Part shown: in pieces, positions 6,546-9,685 of the stretch | Layout: the number at the start of each line of letters is the position of its first letter | Numbering within the stretch: position 1 is the stretch's first letter | Assembly: GCA_027728145.1 (NCBI GenBank) | Contig: JAQBZV010000022.1 | Coordinates: 1-9,685 of the forward strand | DNA from: Actinomycetota bacterium | Lineage (GTDB): Bacteria > Actinomycetota > Actinomycetes > Actinomycetales > Microbacteriaceae | Direction: 5' to 3' | DNA: 9,685 nucleotides | Notes under the pieces: generated by a model | What the model was told of the DNA's origin: nothing | The model's input: the letters and a program-made list of their open reading frames with translations, nothing else | Databases searched by the model: none | Program-made: the position numbers and the translations under genes

Positions 6546-7114
6546 AGGGCATGAGAATGGGCGTCGGAGCTAAACAGCGTTCGACGCTTCGGTGGGGTGT
6601 AATCGCAGACGTCCCCAGGACATAACCGGGGCTTCTCTTTCGAGAACACTCGATACAGCTCACACCCCACGCATATTCCAAACGCCGTCTCCAAGAACAT
6701 CAGGCTGAGGCAGAAGCCACAAAACAACAGCATGTATTCGTTCTGGAGACCCAAAAACCCCATGCCCATGCACGCCACAAAAGCCATTCCAAATCCCAGG
6801 GACCAAGCGAGTCGCTTTTGTGCCGCACCCACCCACTCGGGTCGTTGGCGACGCACAATCAGAGCACCAACGGCCATCGAGGGAGCGAAGCGATGGTTGA
6901 GTCCGATGCGGATTCCCATGTCGATCAAGAACAGGATGGCGAACCCGCGAACCGGTCCGAAGTCACCGGTGAAGAATGCGGAGGAGACGGCCATGAACCC
7001 TACGAGAAAGAGGATGCCGGCGGATGCTCGGACGGCGCGCTCGTTGAAGACGGGGATGTCGATGCCCTCGACTTTTTCGCCAAAATCGTACGTTTCTGTG
7101 CGTGCAGAGGGCAT
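6542..7114 (-). CDS. DUF4395 family membrane protein, cysteine-rich
   Basis: This 190-residue protein has about four membrane segments (near 29-48, 54-71, 103-121 and 126-146) after a short hydrophilic start. The pattern of HRFAPSMAVGALIV (74-87), the QKRLAWSLG stretch and ETAFGICVGCELY (142-154) identifies the DUF4395 family, whose function is unknown to me; members are often found near thioredoxin or rhodanese-type genes. Seven cysteines include three close pairs: Cys132/135 (CGFC), Cys148/151 (CVGC) and Cys165/170 (CPGDVC). Several methionines surround Cys115 in ACMGMGF. Thiol, persulfide or metal chemistry in the membrane is therefore plausible, but unproven. The ATG has no ribosome site; a perfect TATAAT lies 6 bases upstream, so the mRNA is probably leaderless. 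A CsoR/CstR-type operator covers that promoter. It is a single gene, convergent with kynA and divergent from psuG. Family is fairly secure; role is open. Confidence 0.85.
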   Translation of the reverse strand: MPSARTETYDFGEKVEGIDIPVFNERAVRASAGILFLVGFMAVSSAFFTGDFGPVRGFAILFLIDMGIRIGLNHRFAPSMAVGALIVRRQRPEWVGAAQKRLAWSLGFGMAFVACMGMGFLGLQNEYMLLFCGFCLSLMFLETAFGICVGCELYRVFSKEKPRLCPGDVCDYTPPKRRTLFSSDAHSHAL

Positions 7115-7120
7115 GACAGA

Positions 7121-7150
7121 ATTATACCCCAGGGGGTATCAGTAGGGCAA
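7121..7150 (-). promoter_or_regulatory. Leaderless promoter of the DUF4395 gene
   Basis: On the minus strand, TTGCCC (7150-7145, 4/6 of TTGACA), an 18-base spacer and a perfect TATAAT (7126-7121) are followed 6 bases later by ATG 7114. Transcription should begin at the A of the start codon. No Shine-Dalgarno sequence lies before the ATG, which agrees. Confidence 0.75.
7124..7139. promoter_or_regulatory. CsoR/CstR-type operator palindrome
   Basis: ATACCCC-AG-GGGGTAT is a 16-bp palindrome with perfect 7-bp arms and a 2-base centre. A/T-flanked C-tract/G-tract repeats of this form are the known operators of the CsoR/RcnR/CstR repressor family, which sense Cu(I), other metals or persulfides. It overlaps three bases of the DUF4395 TATAAT box and fills part of the promoter spacer, the position expected for repression. 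It also lies about 43 bases before psuG. No csoR-like gene is in the window, so the regulator is encoded elsewhere. Confidence 0.7.
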
Positions 7151-7169
7151 CGGAGAAGGGGGAGGCCAA

Positions 7170-7175
7170 TACGCT
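7170..7175 (+). promoter_or_regulatory. Candidate -10 of a leaderless psuG transcript
   Basis: TACGCT fits TANNNT and is exactly 6 bases before ATG 7182. The purine-rich GGAGG (7161-7165) is 16 bases from the ATG, too far for a normal ribosome site, favouring a leaderless start. No clear -35 is visible. Confidence 0.45.
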
Positions 7176-7181
7176 AGAACC

Positions 7182-8090
7182 ATGAGTCTGGTCCACGTTT
7201 CCGATGAAGTTCAGGATGCTCTGTCTGAGGGGAGACCCATTGTCGCCCTGGAGTCCACCATCATTTCCCACGGGCTTCCCCGTCCCAACAACCTCACTGC
7301 GGCCAGGGGTTTCGAGGACCAGATTCGCGTGGCTGGCGTGACGCCCGCCACGGTCGCTGTCCTCGATGGTGTCCCCACAGTGGGGCTCAGTGATAGCCAG
7401 CTGGAGCGGATTGCCGATGAGGACGTGGCGAAAGCGAGTGTCCGGGATCTCCCCATTGTCATGGGTAAAGGAATCTCGGGCGCGACCACGGTCGCGTCGA
7501 CAGCCTCCTTGGCGTCCCTCGTGGGTGTCAGAGTTTTCGCCACCGGTGGCCTGGGCGGTGTGCATCGAGGAGCGAGCGAGTCCTTTGACGAGTCTGCTGA
7601 CATCTCGGTCCTTGCTTCGACACCCATCACCGTGGTGTCAGCGGGCGTGAAGTCAATCCTGGATATCTCGGCTACTCTCGAGCGGCTCGAGACCCTCAGT
7701 GTTCCGGTTCTGGGTTATCGCACCAACATCTTTCCTGCTTTTTGGTTGAGTGAGAGTGACTATCCCTTGGACTGGCGGGTTGATGATGCCAGCGAAGTCG
7801 CGCAGATCATGCAGTCGCGCGATGCTCTGGGCTATCGCCATGGAATTGTCGTCGCTAATCCTGTTCCCCGCGAGCAACAGTGGGATCCCACCACCCACGA
7901 CCGGATGCTGGAGGAGGCGCTCGCGACAGCAACGTCGGAGGGTATCCGCGGCAAAGACGTGACGCCTTTTGTTCTGTCGTACATCGTGGAGCACTCCCGG
8001 GGTGAAAGCCTCGCCGTTAATCTGGATCTGGTCTCTCACAACATCGCGGTGGCAACCGACATTGCGAAAGCCTGGGTAGCTCTGTCGTGA
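7182..8090 (+). CDS. psuG: Pseudouridine-5'-phosphate glycosidase
   Basis: This 302-residue cytoplasmic enzyme cleaves the C-C bond of pseudouridine 5'-phosphate to uracil and ribose 5-phosphate. ALESTIISHGLPRPNN (22-37) is the family signature and carries Glu24, equivalent to the active-site Glu of E. coli PsuG. VAKASVRDLP (82-91) carries Lys84, the expected Schiff-base lysine, and SAGVKSILDI (153-162) carries Lys157, the second conserved lysine. ATGGLGGVHRGA (120-131) and SFDESADI (134-141) form the phosphate- and metal-binding parts; YRTNIFPAFW (179-188) is also conserved. Length matches the family. Its stop overlaps the start of the next kinase gene (GTGA), which fits the two-step pseudouridine salvage pathway. 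Confidence 0.95.
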   Translation: MSLVHVSDEVQDALSEGRPIVALESTIISHGLPRPNNLTAARGFEDQIRVAGVTPATVAVLDGVPTVGLSDSQLERIADEDVAKASVRDLPIVMGKGISGATTVASTASLASLVGVRVFATGGLGGVHRGASESFDESADISVLASTPITVVSAGVKSILDISATLERLETLSVPVLGYRTNIFPAFWLSESDYPLDWRVDDASEVAQIMQSRDALGYRHGIVVANPVPREQQWDPTTHDRMLEEALATATSEGIRGKDVTPFVLSYIVEHSRGESLAVNLDLVSHNIAVATDIAKAWVALS

Positions 8091-8968
8091 GGCCACCCCG
8101 TGTGCTGGTGGTGGGGGATGTCATTCATGACATCCTGGTGACCTTGTCGATGCCGCTTCGACGCAACACTGACACCCCAGCGCACATCCACAGGAGCTCC
8201 GGGGGCTCTGCTGCGAACACCGCGGTGTGGTTGGGTCACCTCGGGGTGGACGTGGATTTTGTTGGTCGTGTTGGAGCAGAGGATGTGCCTCGGTTTGACA
8301 ACCAGTTCGTTGCAGCGGGTGTGCGAGCTCATCTCAGCGCCGACACAGAAAAACCCACCGGGTCCATCGTCATTGTGGTCGAGGGTGAGTCCCGAACCAT
8401 GCTTACTGATCGCGGTGCCAACACGGCACTGGACTTTGGAGCAATTGACGCAGGTCTCGTGACACAGTCCTCATGGGTTCATCTCACCGGGTACAGCATG
8501 TTCCATCACTCCCAGCCTGAGGCAATCCCCGAGTTCATCAGCTCTGTCCGGGGCGTGGGAGCCCAGGTCATGATGGATGCCTCGTCGAGTGGGTTCCTCG
8601 AGGACTTTGGGGCGCAACGTTTCCTCGAGTACGCCGCCGAGGTGTCCCTGTTGCGATGCAATGCAGAGGAAGCTCTCATGCTTGCTGGCCAGGGATCAGT
8701 GTCCGACTCGGTGGCCGTTTTGGGAGAGCGCTTCCCCACCGTCGTGGTCACCCAGGGACCGGAGGGTGTCTGGGTCACTCAGGGGAATCCACCGACCTTG
8801 GTTCCCGTTACACATCCCCTCACCAGCGTTGACCCAACTGGCGCGGGGGACTCGTTCAATGCGGGACTCCTGGCCGGCTTAACCCGACAAGAGTCAGTGG
8901 TGAATGCTGTTGGCCAAGGAATTGCAGTGGCGGGAGAGTGCATTACGAGGGTTGGCGCAAGGCCTTAA
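8087..8968 (+). CDS. psuK: PfkB-family kinase, probable pseudouridine kinase
   Basis: This 293-residue ribokinase-fold enzyme opens with VLVVGDVIHDILV (6-18), carries the substrate-site SSGGSAANTAVWLG (37-50), and has DPTGAGDSFNAGLLAG (249-264) near the C-terminus, where Asp255 is the expected catalytic base and GAGD forms the anion hole. The family assignment is clear. Specificity for pseudouridine is inferred from its place: GTG 8087 overlaps the psuG stop by 4 bases (GTGA), so the two are translationally coupled and should act on one pathway. The protein alone could equally be a ribokinase or another nucleoside kinase. No good ribosome site precedes the GTG. Its 3' end runs 26 bases into the convergent photolyase gene. 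An 18-base coding stretch with 9-bp arms (8116-8135) is palindromic. Confidence 0.85.
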   Translation: MRPPRVLVVGDVIHDILVTLSMPLRRNTDTPAHIHRSSGGSAANTAVWLGHLGVDVDFVGRVGAEDVPRFDNQFVAAGVRAHLSADTEKPTGSIVIVVEGESRTMLTDRGANTALDFGAIDAGLVTQSSWVHLTGYSMFHHSQPEAIPEFISSVRGVGAQVMMDASSSGFLEDFGAQRFLEYAAEVSLLRCNAEEALMLAGQGSVSDSVAVLGERFPTVVVTQGPEGVWVTQGNPPTLVPVTHPLTSVDPTGAGDSFNAGLLAGLTRQESVVNAVGQGIAVAGECITRVGARP

Positions 8969-9685
8969 GTTCATCGAATGCCTGGAGGGCCCTATCCCGG
9001 CTGGCTTTGAGGTCAACGATGGGCTCACTCGGGTAGTCAGGCGTACCGAACTCGGGGACCCAGCGCTTGATGTATTCCTGTTGGGGATCAAATTTTTCTG
9101 CCTGCAGCATGGGGTTGAACACTCTGAAATAGGGGGCAGCATCGGCACCACTGCCGGCAACCCACTGCCAGCTGGCGGGGTTGTTGGCCTCATCAGCGTC
9201 CACCAGCGTGTCCCAGAACCAGGCCTCTCCCACTCGCCAATCGACCAGCATGTTCTTGATGAGGAACGAGGCCACGACCATCCGCACCCGGTTGTGCATA
9301 TAGCCGGTGTGCCATAGTTCACGCATACCGGCATCCACCAGTGGCACACCGGTCATGCCCTTCTGCCAGGCCTTCAGAAGTGGGGGCTCTACGTCCCCCC
9401 AGGGGAACTGGTCAAACTCTGGCCGGAAATTCTTGGCATGGAGCTCGGGGAAGTGGAAAAGGATGTTGTAGGAGAACTCACGCCAGCCCACCTCAGAGAG
9501 AAACTTGGCCTTGTTCTTCTCGGCGTCCGCAGGAAGAGTGCGATCAACCTCAGCCCAGATCTGATGGGGGCTTATTTCCCCAAAACGCAGGTGCGGACTG
9601 AGCCTCGATGTCGTCACCGGACCCGGCTCATCCCGTCGGTGATAGAGCTTCAGGGTGTTGTGGACAAAATCTTCAAGTCTCTGGT
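8943..9685 (-). CDS. phr: Deoxyribodipyrimidine photolyase, C-terminal part (5' part outside the window)
   Basis: The minus strand is open from the window edge to a TAA at 8945-8943, giving 246 residues of the FAD-binding domain. The frame continues upstream of an internal GTG at 9617 (QRLEDFVHNTLKLYHRRDEPGP), so that GTG is not the start. TTSRLSPHLRFGEIS (24-38 of the fragment) is the FAD phosphate-binding loop; WREFSYNILFHFP, GMTGVPLVDAGMREL, GYMHNRVRMVVASF and WQWVAGSGADAAPYFRVFNP are hallmarks of class I CPD photolyases. Tryptophans in KAWQKG, DWRVGE and SWQW align with the E. coli electron-transfer triad (Trp306, 359, 382). The enzyme repairs cyclobutane pyrimidine dimers with blue light. 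The N-terminal antenna domain is not in view, so a cryptochrome-like relative cannot be strictly excluded. It converges on psuK with a 26-base overlap. Confidence 0.93.
   Translation of the reverse strand, partial: QRLEDFVHNTLKLYHRRDEPGPVTTSRLSPHLRFGEISPHQIWAEVDRTLPADAEKNKAKFLSEVGWREFSYNILFHFPELHAKNFRPEFDQFPWGDVEPPLLKAWQKGMTGVPLVDAGMRELWHTGYMHNRVRMVVASFLIKNMLVDWRVGEAWFWDTLVDADEANNPASWQWVAGSGADAAPYFRVFNPMLQAEKFDPQQEYIKRWVPEFGTPDYPSEPIVDLKASRDRALQAFDELKALRQPS

Noticed and set aside
6576..6588. AGCGT-TCG-ACGCT stem as a kynA terminator
   Set aside because: Only 5 bp, no U-run, and it lies inside the DUF4395 coding sequence.
6732..7177. Plus-strand open frames of 119-137 codons
   Set aside because: Antisense to the DUF4395 gene and its promoter; no recognisable domain.
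7481..7496. CGCGACC-AC-GGTCGCG palindrome in psuG
   Set aside because: Short GC-rich arms within a conserved coding segment; expected by chance at this composition.
9615..9617. GTG 9617 as start of the photolyase
   Set aside because: The frame continues upstream with conserved photolyase residues to the window edge, so the GTG is internal.

Overview
The window looks like a compact, moderately GC-rich actinobacterial chromosome, most plausibly a Microbacteriaceae-like lineage. Pointers are the protein content (lipoprotein PstS with an acidic Ala/Pro/Glu linker, a DUF4395 membrane protein, PsuG/PsuK, a class I photolyase), GTG starts, genes that touch or overlap, and several genes whose start codon lies 6 bases after a -10-like hexamer (the leaderless pattern common in Actinobacteria). 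The taxonomic placement is inference; no rRNA or marker gene is present.

Layout. (1) Bases 1-427, minus strand: the first 142 codons of a PfkB/1-phosphofructokinase-type sugar kinase that runs off the left edge. (2) Bases 428-603: a divergent control region with candidate promoters and a strong 20-bp palindrome containing a CRP/GlxR-type core, just upstream of pstS. (3) Bases 604-4363, plus strand: pstS-pstC-pstA-pstB, a complete high-affinity phosphate ABC importer. Long perfect inverted repeats lie in the 5' coding parts of pstC and pstB. (4) Bases 4396-6545, plus strand: kynU-kynA, two tryptophan-to-anthranilate genes joined by a TAATG overlap; the intermediate formamidase gene is not here. 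(5) Bases 6542-7114, minus strand: a cysteine-rich DUF4395 membrane protein, convergent with kynA and overlapping it by 4 bases. (6) Bases 7115-7181: a 67-base divergent control region in which an ATACCCC-AG-GGGGTAT palindrome, the form recognised by CsoR/CstR-family repressors, overlaps a perfect TATAAT box placed for a leaderless transcript. (7) Bases 7182-8968, plus strand: psuG-psuK, pseudouridine catabolism, joined by a GTGA overlap. (8) Bases 8943-9685, minus strand: the C-terminal 246 codons of a DNA photolyase, convergent with psuK and overlapping it by 26 bases.

How the genes work together. PstS captures phosphate outside the membrane, PstC/PstA form the channel and PstB powers it. 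KynA opens the tryptophan indole ring to N-formylkynurenine and KynU cleaves kynurenine to anthranilate plus alanine. PsuK phosphorylates pseudouridine and PsuG splits the phosphate into uracil and ribose 5-phosphate. No mobile element, CRISPR array, tRNA or rRNA was seen. The points most worth a second look are the CsoR/CstR-like operator on the DUF4395 gene, the 12-bp perfect hairpin at the start of pstC, and the CRP/GlxR-like site before pstS.
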